Source: Psychromonas antarctica (lineage in GTDB: Bacteria > Pseudomonadota > Gammaproteobacteria > Enterobacterales > Psychromonadaceae). From it: a DNA stretch of 37,961 bases. Shown here in pieces: positions 15,752-23,964 of the stretch; the first letter of the stretch is position 1, and every line of letters begins with the position of its first letter. The stretch covers positions 1-37,961 of the forward strand of contig NZ_JAHNZV010000022.1 of assembly GCF_022267535.1 (NCBI RefSeq), given 5' to 3'. The notes under the pieces are model-generated. The model saw nothing but the letters and a program-made list of their open reading frames with translations. It ran no database searches and had not been told where the DNA came from. Position numbers and translations under genes: made by a program.

Positions 15752-17151
15752 GATGCTACCTTTATTTGATCGTTAACCGCTTGCGCAAAAGGATCTGGCA
15801 GATGATCAGTGACTAATAACTGACCAAATTGATCCACGATCCCCTGTTCTTGTAACCAAAAATCAAATTCAGGAGCTGGTTTGAGCCCAAGCAGCTGACG
15901 AGCATAAAGTGCATCATGAAAAGAGGTGGTTTGATAATTAAGCATAATGTCATCTGAGCCAGGGATCCCCATAATAAAATTAACACCGGCAGTAGCAAGC
16001 TGAGTGAGCAACATATCCATATCATCTTGATCAGCTTCGGCATGATTGGTGTAACAAATATCACACCCCATTGGCAGACCTAACAACTTGCCACAAAAAT
16101 GATCCTCAAGACCCGCACGGATAATCTGTTTGCCATTATATAAATACTCCGGTCCAATAAACCCCACCACAGTATTCACAAGTAACGGGTTATAACGACG
16201 AGCGACCGCATAGGCTCGCGCCTCACAGGTTTGCTGATCGATTCCGAAATTAGCATTAGCACTGAGAGCGCTGCCTTGCCCAGTTTCAAAGTACATCACA
16301 TTATTGCCGACAGTACCGCGTTTTAGACTTAATGCGGCATCATAAGCCTCGTCCAAAATAGACAAGCTGACACCGAAACCATTGTTCGCTTTTTCAGTGC
16401 CAGCAATGGACTGAAAAACCAGATCAACGGGCGCGCCACGATTGATCGCTTCGATATGGGTGGTAACATGGGTTAATACACAGGATTGAGTGGGGATTTG
16501 ATAATGGTGAATCACATCATCCAACATCTTCATCAGCTCGGTCACCGCTTGTAAATTATCAGTGGCAGGATTAATACCGATCACCGCATCACCGTTTCCA
16601 TAGAGCAGCCCGTCAATTAAGGTTGCGGCAACACCAGCGGGATCATCCGTTGGATGATTAGGTTGCAAACGCGTTGAAAGGGTTTTATTAAGGCCAATGG
16701 TATTACGAAATTTGGTGACAACTTGGCATTTACTGGCCACCATAATCAGATCTTGGATACGCATTATTTTACTGACAGCAGCAGCCATTTCAGGGGTGAT
16801 CCCCGCGGCTACCTTCTGTAGCTCCTCACTGGTGGTTTCATAGCGTAACAACCAGTTACGAAAATCGCCAACAGTCAAGTGGCTAATAGGTGCAAAGGCG
16901 AGCGTATTATGACTATCTATAATAAGGCGAGTCACCTCATCTTGTTCATAGGGAATAAGCGTCTCATTGAGAAAATTTTTAAGTGGTACATCGGCCAAAG
17001 CGAGTTGTGCTGCAACGCGTTCTTGAGCACTATCAGCAGCTAATCCCGCCAGTATATCACCACTGCGCAATGGGCTTGCTTTGGCCATCAGCGTCGCTAA
17101 ATTTTTAAATTGAAAACGAGTATGGCCTGCCAAAGCAGTATACTGAGTCAT
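15748..17151 (-). CDS. eutB: Ethanolamine ammonia-lyase large subunit EutB
   Basis: The catalytic TIM-barrel subunit binding ethanolamine and the B12 radical. 467 residues, close to the family length of about 453-467. Recognisable family stretches are YGNGDAVIGINPATDN, MYFETGQGSALSANANFG, EARAYAVARRYNPLLVNTVVGFIGPEYLYNG and LPMGCDICYTNHAEADQDD. AGGA precedes the ATG. A 24-bp stem-loop sits directly upstream, between it and the permease gene. The product acetaldehyde would be handled by enzymes outside this window. Confidence 0.97.
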   Translation of the reverse strand: MTQYTALAGHTRFQFKNLATLMAKASPLRSGDILAGLAADSAQERVAAQLALADVPLKNFLNETLIPYEQDEVTRLIIDSHNTLAFAPISHLTVGDFRNWLLRYETTSEELQKVAAGITPEMAAAVSKIMRIQDLIMVASKCQVVTKFRNTIGLNKTLSTRLQPNHPTDDPAGVAATLIDGLLYGNGDAVIGINPATDNLQAVTELMKMLDDVIHHYQIPTQSCVLTHVTTHIEAINRGAPVDLVFQSIAGTEKANNGFGVSLSILDEAYDAALSLKRGTVGNNVMYFETGQGSALSANANFGIDQQTCEARAYAVARRYNPLLVNTVVGFIGPEYLYNGKQIIRAGLEDHFCGKLLGLPMGCDICYTNHAEADQDDMDMLLTQLATAGVNFIMGIPGSDDIMLNYQTTSFHDALYARQLLGLKPAPEFDFWLQEQGIVDQFGQLLVTDHLPDPFAQAVNDQIKVAS

Positions 17152-17161
17152 AAGGAGTCCT

Positions 17162-17185
17162 TAACGGCAGCAAATACTGCCGTTA
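17162..17185 (-). promoter_or_regulatory. Intercistronic stem-loop between the ethanolamine permease and eutB
   Basis: TAACGGCAG-CAAATA-CTGCCGTTA is a perfect 9-bp stem in the 45-bp gap, abutting the eutB ribosome binding site. There is no T tract, so a processing or mRNA-stabilising element, or partial attenuator, is more likely than a terminator. Confidence 0.6.
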
Positions 17186-17196
17186 GCAGATGGGTA

Positions 17197-18546
17197 TTAA
17201 GCTGTTTTAGAAACCAATGTTTGATCTGGTTCTGCTACTCGATTGCTGTCCGATAAATTAAAGATTATAAAGCTAACCCCCATAATCCCGAAGAAGATCG
17301 CCGCTATCGTTAAATTAAAGATAGTAATCGAAACCAAGGCAACAACAGCAATAACTAATGCTACTTTTGATGCTAGGATGCCGTGCTTAACGCGGTATGG
17401 CCGCGCCAATTCAGGCTCTTCTTTACGTAATTTAATAAATGAAACCATCGAAATAGCGTACAGCACAATTGCGCCAAAACAGGCAAGCGTAATAATGTCA
17501 CCCGTCTTACCCGTGAATAAGGCAATGATACCAACAGCCGTATTAGCCAATAATGCAACGACTGGAGTTTTGAGCTTAGGGTGGATATAACTCATTGCTT
17601 TGGGAAAGTAACCAACACGACCAAATTCAAAGGTAGCACGACCACCAGCAAGTAAAATTCCATGGAAAGAAGCCACTAAACCAAATATACCCACACCCGC
17701 AACGAGATGGACAAAGGGTGAGTTCTCACCTAATACTGTCGATAGAATCAAAACAAGTGGCGTATCTTGTGCCTCAGTTGATCCTGCTGCGTAAACAGCA
17801 GATTCCCAACCATTTACACCAACGGAAGAGATAAAGACCAAAATACATAAAGTCACCAGCGTCGCTAATGCAGCACCAAATCCAAGTTTAATATTGCGTT
17901 GTGGATTAACAGTTTCTTCGGCTACATTTGCAACACCCTCTATTGCCAAAAAGAACCAAATAGCAAAAGGGATAGCAGCAAAAATACCTGAAATTCCGTT
18001 TGGTAGTGCATTTACGGCTAAATTAGATAGTTCAACATGAGGAAGAGTCAGACCAGTAAATAGAAGTAATTCACCTACTGCAATAATCGTAATCAACAAC
18101 TCAAATGTAGCAGCGAAACGTACACCAACAATATTAACCCCCGTAAAAATAAGATAAGTGACAATAGCGATTAAAATCGTATGGTCACCTGGAATAAAAA
18201 GATTAAGGTAAGCTGCAATCGCAAATGCGATCGCCGGCGGCGCAAAAACAAATTCAATATTTTGTGCCATTCCCGCGATAAACCCCCATTTTTTTCCTAA
18301 CGCACGATCCGCATAATCAAATGCGCCACCCGCTTTAGGAATTGCACACGCCATTTCCGTATAACAAAATGTAAAGCAAACATACATCGTAATAATAAAC
18401 AGCGTTGCAATCCCGAGCCCTAATGTGCCCCCTTCAGCGAGCCCTAAATTCCAGCCAAAATACATGCCGGAAATAACATATCCAACCCCTAACCCCCATA
18501 ACATGACCGGCCCTAATGTTTTTTTTAGTTCATTGGTTTGCATCAT
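17197..18546 (-). CDS. eat: Ethanolamine permease Eat (APC family)
   Basis: An inner membrane transporter of the amino acid-polyamine-organocation family, 449 residues and about 12 membrane segments. The N-terminus LGPVMLWGLGVGYVISGMYFGWNLGLAEGG and the KAGGAFDYADRALGKKWGFIAG block are typical of the ethanolamine permease subfamily. Gene order permease-eutB-eutC supports the substrate. Two ATGs lie in tandem (18546 and 18543) after AAGGGG; the second has the more usual spacing. A sigma-54-like promoter lies about 90 bp upstream. Confidence 0.93.
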   Translation of the reverse strand: MMQTNELKKTLGPVMLWGLGVGYVISGMYFGWNLGLAEGGTLGLGIATLFIITMYVCFTFCYTEMACAIPKAGGAFDYADRALGKKWGFIAGMAQNIEFVFAPPAIAFAIAAYLNLFIPGDHTILIAIVTYLIFTGVNIVGVRFAATFELLITIIAVGELLLFTGLTLPHVELSNLAVNALPNGISGIFAAIPFAIWFFLAIEGVANVAEETVNPQRNIKLGFGAALATLVTLCILVFISSVGVNGWESAVYAAGSTEAQDTPLVLILSTVLGENSPFVHLVAGVGIFGLVASFHGILLAGGRATFEFGRVGYFPKAMSYIHPKLKTPVVALLANTAVGIIALFTGKTGDIITLACFGAIVLYAISMVSFIKLRKEEPELARPYRVKHGILASKVALVIAVVALVSITIFNLTIAAIFFGIMGVSFIIFNLSDSNRVAEPDQTLVSKTA

Positions 18547-18899
18547 TTAACCCCTTACTTATTGCAATATTTATTGGTTTTACAAAGAATCAGTCTGGAT
18601 ACATCGGAAAATGTATTTTCACCATTGATAGGGCTTTAGCATAAAGCAGGCCACAAAATATTAACTATTAATAACAACAAGTTATCGATTGACCTTACAA
18701 AATAGGTGGGTAAATTGCACTGAGGGCGCGCACGCCTGCACTAGATATGTGCGAGTTCACACTTTTACTAGAAAAGTAAGTTAAATAATAATAGTCTACT
18801 GCCCGCTTATCAGATAAACATGCAGAAATAGAGTGGTTAGAGGAGGCCTAAACTTAATGTTTTTTATGGAAATTTAGCAAGGGATATTAAGCGCTAGCA
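18547..18899. other. Upstream region of the ethanolamine operon, no gene
   Basis: 353 bp between the NYN gene stop and the permease start. It contains the sigma-54-like element at 18638-18653. The rest is AT-rich and holds no supported open frame; a 6-codon ATG frame near 18859 behind GAGGAGG is too short to call. Confidence 0.6.
18638..18653 (-). promoter_or_regulatory. Candidate sigma-54 (-24/-12) promoter of the ethanolamine operon
   Basis: On the minus strand the sequence TGGCCTGCTTTATGCT has the invariant GG-N10-GC spacing and fits most of the TGGCACG-N4-TTGCW consensus. It faces the permease gene about 90 bp ahead. From family knowledge, eat-eutBC operons in pseudomonads are sigma-54 dependent, which supports the call; no activator gene is in the window. 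Confidence 0.4.
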
Positions 18900-19373
18900 T
18901 TAGAGCAATAATTGCTTGTCGATAGGATGAAAGATAGAACTCGCATCGATTAATGCCTTTGCAGTTAACTGAGGCACGCCATAACTCTCTGTTTTTACTC
19001 CGTAAGTATGTTTTACTTTGTCGAATAGAATAGCAAAATCCCCATCGCCAGAAAGTAAAATAATAGTATCAACCTGCACCGCCATTTCCATTATGTCAAT
19101 GGTAATGCCAACGTCCCAGTCACCTTTAGCCGTGCCGTCAGAACGCTGAATATAAGGTTTTAACTTGACCTCAAAACCAATATGTTTGAGCACCTCTTGG
19201 AATTTTTTCTGCTGGTTATCGCCGCGATCAATGGCATAAGCAAAGGCGCTGACAATCTCCCCCTGCAGCTCAATTTGCTGCCATAACTTGCGATAGTTGA
19301 ACTGTTTTCCATAAGCTTGGCGGGTGGTGTAATAGATATTTTGCACATCGGCAAAGACTGCTATTTTATTCAT
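18900..19373 (-). CDS. NYN-domain (LabA/DUF88) PIN-like protein
   Basis: 157 residues, one NYN domain, a PIN-like fold of predicted ribonucleases. The acidic metal-binding set is present: D9 and N12 (AVFADVQNIYY), D85, D87 and D93 (KGDWDVGITIDIME), D110 and D112 (LSGDGDFA). No DNA-binding or partner domain is attached, so this is a minimal member. GAAGG precedes the ATG. It lies alone between rhlE and the ethanolamine operon. RNase activity is predicted from the fold only. Confidence 0.87.
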   Translation of the reverse strand: MNKIAVFADVQNIYYTTRQAYGKQFNYRKLWQQIELQGEIVSAFAYAIDRGDNQQKKFQEVLKHIGFEVKLKPYIQRSDGTAKGDWDVGITIDIMEMAVQVDTIILLSGDGDFAILFDKVKHTYGVKTESYGVPQLTAKALIDASSIFHPIDKQLLL

Positions 19374-19427
19374 TAAAACCTTCTATTACTTATACTAAAC
19401 AGTGCCTATTGAAGCGCTTCATGGCTC

Positions 19428-19464
19428 TAAAAAAGGCTTAAATAACAGCGGTTATCTAAGCCTT
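19428..19464 (-). terminator. Rho-independent terminator of rhlE
   Basis: AAGGCTTA and TAAGCCTT enclose ATAAC-AGCG-GTTAT, giving a long near-perfect stem, followed on the minus strand by a run of Ts (complement of 19428-19432). It lies about 30 bp past the rhlE stop. Confidence 0.85.
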
Positions 19465-19496
19465 CGCCAAGCATTTATTGATGGCGATTAGTTAAG

Positions 19497-20783
19497 CTAT
19501 CCGCCAACAAAATTAGTACGGGCTGAGCGCTGCTTTTTATTGCTACCCGTAGTCGGTCCTGAGCGTTGTCCATCACGATGTCCCACATGTGCTTTCTTAG
19601 GTTTTTTAGCGTGAGCAGCATGTGCATCCAATGCTGAAGGCGGTAACGGCTCACCCGGTTCAAACCCCTTTAAAGTATGACGTGGGATCTCTTTCTTGAT
19701 CAGTTTTTCAATATCTCTGAGTAGTTTAAATTCTTCATTGCAAACCAATGAAACGGCTTGTCCATCGTTACCTGCTCGACCGGTACGACCGATACGGTGC
19801 ACGTAGTCTTCACTCACATGGGGCAGATCAAAGTTAACAACTTGCGGCAGTTGATCAATATCAATACCGCGCGCCGCTATATCGGTTGCCACCAGCGCTT
19901 GAATTTGTCCCGCTTTAAATTCTGCTAATGCTTTGGTACGTGCTCCCTGGCTTTTATTGCCATGAATAGCGGCGGAATTGATACCGCGCGCATCGAGATT
20001 TTTCACTAAACGATTAGCACCATGTTTGGTTTTTACAAAGACCAATACTTGCTTCCAATCGTTGTCTTTAATTAAGGTGCTTAACACAATCGATTTTTTA
20101 GTTTTATCGACTTCATAAAGCGACTGCGTCACGCTTTCGGCTGTTGTATTACGTGGACTAACCGAGATTTCGACGGGATTATTCACTAATCCTTTTGCCA
20201 GCTTACGAATATCGTCAGAGAAAGTCGCAGAAAAGAGTAGATTCTGACGTTTAGGCGGTAAGAATCCGATCACACGTTTAATATCGTGGATAAACCCCAT
20301 ATCGAGCATCCGATCAGCTTCATCTAAAATGAAAATTTCTAACTGCTTAAAACGCACCGCGTTTTGGTTATACAAATCCAGTAAACGTCCCGGTGTTGCC
20401 ACCAGTATGTCCAGTCCACCACGCAACAACTGCATTTGTGGATTAATTTTAACACCGCCAAAAACCACCGCACTGCGTAGTTTAGTATAACGCCCATAAG
20501 TCGCTACGCTCGCATGGACTTGAGCCGCTAATTCACGCGTAGGCGTTAAAATAAGCGCTCTTACTTGGTTCGGTTTTGGGCGATCGCCTTTTTCTAGTAA
20601 TGCTAATAACGGTAAAGTGAAACCCGCCGTTTTACCAGTGCCTGTTTGCGCAGCAGCCATTACATCTTTACCTGCCAATACAGCCGGAATTGCCTGAGCC
20701 TGAATAGGAGAAGGATCCGTATAACCCTGCTCCTTAACAGCACGTAGTAATTCTTCAGGCAGATTAAGGGAGTCAAAACTCAT
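19497..20783 (-). CDS. rhlE: ATP-dependent RNA helicase RhlE (DEAD-box)
   Basis: A DEAD-box RNA helicase of 428 residues involved in ribosome assembly and RNA turnover. All motifs are visible: Q motif and AAQTGTGKT (about 44-52), [29 protein letters not shown], then the second RecA domain with [13 protein letters not shown] and [11 protein letters not shown] basic, low-complexity tail (about 375-428) ends in [13 protein letters not shown], usual for the RhlE group. The 5' region is long (439 bp to the divergent ybiT) and holds a palindrome about 70 bp upstream. Confidence 0.94.
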   Translation of the reverse strand: MSFDSLNLPEELLRAVKEQGYTDPSPIQAQAIPAVLAGKDVMAAAQTGTGKTAGFTLPLLALLEKGDRPKPNQVRALILTPTRELAAQVHASVATYGRYTKLRSAVVFGGVKINPQMQLLRGGLDILVATPGRLLDLYNQNAVRFKQLEIFILDEADRMLDMGFIHDIKRVIGFLPPKRQNLLFSATFSDDIRKLAKGLVNNPVEISVSPRNTTAESVTQSLYEVDKTKKSIVLSTLIKDNDWKQVLVFVKTKHGANRLVKNLDARGINSAAIHGNKSQGARTKALAEFKAGQIQALVATDIAARGIDIDQLPQVVNFDLPHVSEDYVHRIGRTGRAGNDGQAVSLVCNEEFKLLRDIEKLIKKEIPRHTLKGFEPGEPLPPSALDAHAAHAKKPKKAHVGHRDGQRSGPTTGSNKKQRSARTNFVGG

Positions 20784-20852
20784 AGATTAGTCTCTTTTAT
20801 AAAATGGATAAAACAAAATAGCTGGCAAGCTTACAGCAAACAATAGCCCATA

Positions 20853-20868
20853 AGCGATTTAAATCACT
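20853..20868. promoter_or_regulatory. Palindrome near rhlE, CRP-like
   Basis: AGCGATTTAAATCACT shares the core GATTTAAATCACT with the site at 21131. The left half is one base off the CRP half-site. It lies about 70 bp upstream of the rhlE start. Confidence 0.4.
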
Positions 20869-21130
20869 CACCCTTGAGATAAAAAGCCATCAACATAGGT
20901 TAAATCTAGATGATGTGATTTGCAAAAAAGTAGTCTTTTTTACTTTAACGTTGTGCTTCAATTTATAATCTAATTTAGATGAGATATGCAATGCCAAATT
21001 TACTCATTATTTGTTCATTTAACACGTGAAATTGGTGAAAATAAAAACCAGCTAAAAACAACAGCTGTAATAAAAAACCGCAGTGATCACTTCATTACCG
21101 AGCAATAGCAAAATAATCTCTATTATCCGA

Positions 21131-21146
21131 TGTGATTTAAATCACT
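21131..21146. promoter_or_regulatory. CRP-like site near ybiT
   Basis: TGTGATTTAAATCACT fits the CRP consensus TGTGA-N6-TCACA at 9 of the 10 specified positions. It is centred about 50 bp before the likely transcription start set by TATAAT at 21176. Confidence 0.5.
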
Positions 21147-21222
21147 ATTGGTCTATAAATAATCAATCTCCTCTGTATAATAGCGGCACTTTATTTGTTT
21201 ATATACGCTTAGGAAAATTATC

Positions 21223-22818
21223 TTGCTTAGTACTAATAACATCACCATGCAGTTTGGTGCAAAACCTCTTTTTGAAAATATCTCAGTTAAATTTGGTAAC
21301 GGCAACCGCTATGGTCTGATTGGTGCTAACGGTTGTGGTAAATCAACATTTATGAAAATCCTAACCGGCGATCTTGAGCCGAGTGCAGGTAATGTTGCCA
21401 AAGATCCAAACGAACGTATTGCAAAACTGAATCAAGATCAGTTCGCTTTTGAAGAGTTCTCGGTATTAGATACCGTATTGATGGGTCATAAAGAGATGTG
21501 GGCAGTGATGGCTGAACGCAACCGTATCTACTCTTTGCCCGATATGAGTGAAGCGGACGGTATGAAAGTCGCCGATCTTGAAACTGAATTTGCAGAAATG
21601 GATGGTTATACCGCAGACTCACGCGCAGGAGAGTTGTTACTCAGCGTGGGCATCCCATTGGAACAGCATTACGGCTTAATGTCTGCCGTTGCTCCCGGTT
21701 GGAAACTGCGAGTGTTACTTGCACAAGTGCTGTTTTCAAATCCGGATATTATGCTACTCGATGAGCCAACCAATAACTTGGATATCGACACAATCCGCTG
21801 GTTAGAAGACGAATTAAAAGCGCGTCAGTGCACGATGGTTATCATCTCTCATGACCGTCATTTCTTAAACTCCGTATGTACTCATATGGCCGATATCGAT
21901 TACGGTGAACTACGTTTATACGCGGGCAACTACGATGAGTATATGACGGCGGCGACGCAAGTTCGCGAACGTCTACTCTCTGATAACGCCAAGAAAAAAG
22001 CGCAACTCTCTGAGCTGCAAGATTTCGTTAGCCGCTTTTCTGCTAATGCATCAAAAGCTAAGCAAGCAACTTCACGCGCCAAGCAAATGGATAAAATTGT
22101 GCTTGATGAAGTTAAACCATCAAGCCGCGTAAACCCTTATATTGTCTTTAAACAAGAGAAAAAATTGTTCCGTAATGCGCTTGAAGTCATTGGTATTACT
22201 AAAACGTTTGATCACACATTGTTTAAAGACCTTAACCTGATGGTTGAAGTGGGTGAACGCATTGCCATTATCGGTCAAAATGGCGTCGGTAAAACAACGT
22301 TATTACGTACCTTAATGGGTGAAATACCACTCGATTCCGGTGAATTCAAATGGTCTGAAAACGCTAGTTTAGGCTATTATGCTCAGGATCATGCTTACGC
22401 CTTTGAAAAAGACCAAACTTTAGTAGAATGGATGAGCCAATGGATGAAAGAGGGCAATGACGAGCAATTTGTACGAGGCACTCTGGGACGTCTGCTATTT
22501 GGCTCAAATGATATTGGCAAGTCAGTCAAAATAATCTCAGGTGGTGAACAAGGGCGTATGTTATTTGGTAAATTAATGATGGATCAGCCAAATATCTTGT
22601 TAATGGATGAGCCGACCAATCACTTGGATATGGAATCGATTGAATCATTAAATCTAGCACTTGAAAACTACGAAGGTACGTTACTGTTTGTCAGTCATGA
22701 CCGTGAGTTTGTTTCTTCACTGGCGACCCGCATTATTGAAATTAAAGGAAATGAAATAATTGATTTCCACGGCCCGTACAGTGAATACCTTAAAAGCCAA
22801 GGCATTATCGGCGGTTAA
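21223..22818 (+). CDS. ybiT: ABC-F family ATPase YbiT
   Basis: A ribosome-associated ABC-F protein with two ATPase domains and no membrane segments, 531 residues against 530 in E. coli. Walker [10 protein letters not shown] (34-42) and GQNGVGKTT are both intact, with [10 protein letters not shown] and [10 protein letters not shown] Walker B motifs. The first signature is the degenerate VAPGWKLRV found in E. coli YbiT, the second ISGGEQGR. The start is TTG at 21223: AGGA lies 8 bp upstream and the first residues align with E. coli MLVSSNVTMQFG. The next ATG, eight codons in, would remove the first strand. Confidence 0.95.
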   Translation: MLSTNNITMQFGAKPLFENISVKFGNGNRYGLIGANGCGKSTFMKILTGDLEPSAGNVAKDPNERIAKLNQDQFAFEEFSVLDTVLMGHKEMWAVMAERNRIYSLPDMSEADGMKVADLETEFAEMDGYTADSRAGELLLSVGIPLEQHYGLMSAVAPGWKLRVLLAQVLFSNPDIMLLDEPTNNLDIDTIRWLEDELKARQCTMVIISHDRHFLNSVCTHMADIDYGELRLYAGNYDEYMTAATQVRERLLSDNAKKKAQLSELQDFVSRFSANASKAKQATSRAKQMDKIVLDEVKPSSRVNPYIVFKQEKKLFRNALEVIGITKTFDHTLFKDLNLMVEVGERIAIIGQNGVGKTTLLRTLMGEIPLDSGEFKWSENASLGYYAQDHAYAFEKDQTLVEWMSQWMKEGNDEQFVRGTLGRLLFGSNDIGKSVKIISGGEQGRMLFGKLMMDQPNILLMDEPTNHLDMESIESLNLALENYEGTLLFVSHDREFVSSLATRIIEIKGNEIIDFHGPYSEYLKSQGIIGG

Positions 22819-22833
22819 TTCCCTATCACTTTA

Positions 22834-22862
22834 CAGAAAAAGGGCTTAGTGCCCTTTTTCTG
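22834..22862. terminator. Bidirectional terminator after ybiT
   Basis: CAGAAAAAGGGC-TTAGT-GCCCTTTTTCTG is a perfect 12-bp stem with A and T tracts on each side, 16 bp past the ybiT stop and 18 bp before the end of the convergent gene. Confidence 0.9.
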
Positions 22863-22879
22863 CGGTCGTTATTAAAGGA

Positions 22880-23752
22880 TTATTCTTCACTTGCTTTAGA
22901 TAAATAGAGATAACGTAGATCATTTCCCCAAAGATAAATATACTTACGTTTTTTATCCTTACTTTCGACACACTTACCAAATAGAATAATGCCAGCTCCT
23001 TCCACATCGCGTGGATTTTCGATGGCAAAGCGACTTAATAATTTTTCACGATATTTTGCGATAGGCACCCCAACGCAGCGATCTTCAGCCGGATTTAACC
23101 AGCTCAAGCTTGGATCTGCATGGGAAAGCGTTCCCCAGTACATCCGCGGCGCACCATTCTCTGTCGGCTGTGCATCGGCAATATTAACAAACAGATTTTT
23201 AGCTCGCCATTTATGCGTTTCGCTGGTATAGATCCAAACATCCGACGCCGCGAGCGAACTTCCCCGCAACAAACTAATCAGCAGTTTGCCAAGCCCTTGC
23301 TTGGCGGCCTTCGATTGATCTGCTTGCACTGTTAACTTTTCTTGATTTTCTGAAGAGCTGCGGGTTAATTTATGCTCAAGCATTGAGCGGCTGAGCTTGT
23401 TATCTTGATCTATCGGGCGCTCTTTTTTCAGCTTTTTCATTGGCTGATTAAAATCAATCACTAATGCATTATCTTCTAACAGTACTTTTTCAACTTCTGA
23501 AACCTGCCTGTCTTCTTCACTTTTACGTACCGAAGGATTAAACTCAGCACAATCAAGCTGGTGATAACGCGCTCCAAAACAGGCCTGTTTACCATCTTTA
23601 GATGCGCGACGAAAATAAGCTTTCTGCAGACAAACGGGACATAACAGGGAGTAACGTAACTTATCTATCTGGGTTTCCGGCAACGCTTTAAATTCAAAAA
23701 TAGAGTAGGTTACGGAGTTATCTTTATTATAAATACAGATAGCATCAAGCAT
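22880..23752 (-). CDS. Conserved-looking protein with zinc-ligand motif, function unknown
   Basis: 290 residues; I do not recognise the family. The N-terminal part has C38-P-V-C41, C58 and H64-x3-C68 in a run of small and basic residues (LCPVCLQKAYFRRASKDGKQACFGARYHQLDCAEF), suggesting one zinc site. Residues about 75-150 are charged and probably disordered. The C-terminal 140 residues are mixed alpha/beta with several aromatic and strand-like blocks (VWIYTSETHKWRAKNLFVNIADA, RKYIYLWGNDLRYLYL). It has no signal peptide or membrane segment. AAGGG precedes the ATG. It is a lone gene between ybiT and clpB, ending at a shared terminator. Confidence 0.75.
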   Translation of the reverse strand: MLDAICIYNKDNSVTYSIFEFKALPETQIDKLRYSLLCPVCLQKAYFRRASKDGKQACFGARYHQLDCAEFNPSVRKSEEDRQVSEVEKVLLEDNALVIDFNQPMKKLKKERPIDQDNKLSRSMLEHKLTRSSSENQEKLTVQADQSKAAKQGLGKLLISLLRGSSLAASDVWIYTSETHKWRAKNLFVNIADAQPTENGAPRMYWGTLSHADPSLSWLNPAEDRCVGVPIAKYREKLLSRFAIENPRDVEGAGIILFGKCVESKDKKRKYIYLWGNDLRYLYLSKASEE

Positions 23753-23848
23753 CGTTTTTCCCTTAATAGATTCTACTTCTCACCACCATAAAAACAGGTT
23801 ATATCGTACTTTTTTTCAAAAAATCAGTCTGTGATAAAAAAGCTCAGG

Positions 23849-23936
23849 CGGTGTACCTCCTCTGATTACAGATAAGCCTCATCGCCTTGCAGAATAAATA
23901 GTACAACAAAAATGGCCGGACTTAATAGTCAGGCCA
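23849..23936 (-). terminator. Terminator region after clpB
   Basis: TGGCC (23913-23917) and GGCCA (23932-23936) close a stem whose inner part is GACT/AGTC, followed on the minus strand by TTTTTGTT. A second, imperfect AGG-GGT/ACC-CCT hairpin with a T run lies further along at about 23849-23874. The first should terminate clpB. Confidence 0.7.
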
Positions 23937-23964
23937 CTTGTCTTATAAACAGACGGTTATATCT

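Larger units (their letters stand above)
20784..21222. other. Divergent regulatory region between rhlE and ybiT
   Basis: 439 bp without a supported gene. It is AT-rich and carries two similar palindromes (20853-20868 and 21131-21146), a GTGATCAC at 21083-21090, and a TATAAT at 21176-21181 that probably serves as the ybiT -10 element. Confidence 0.6.
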
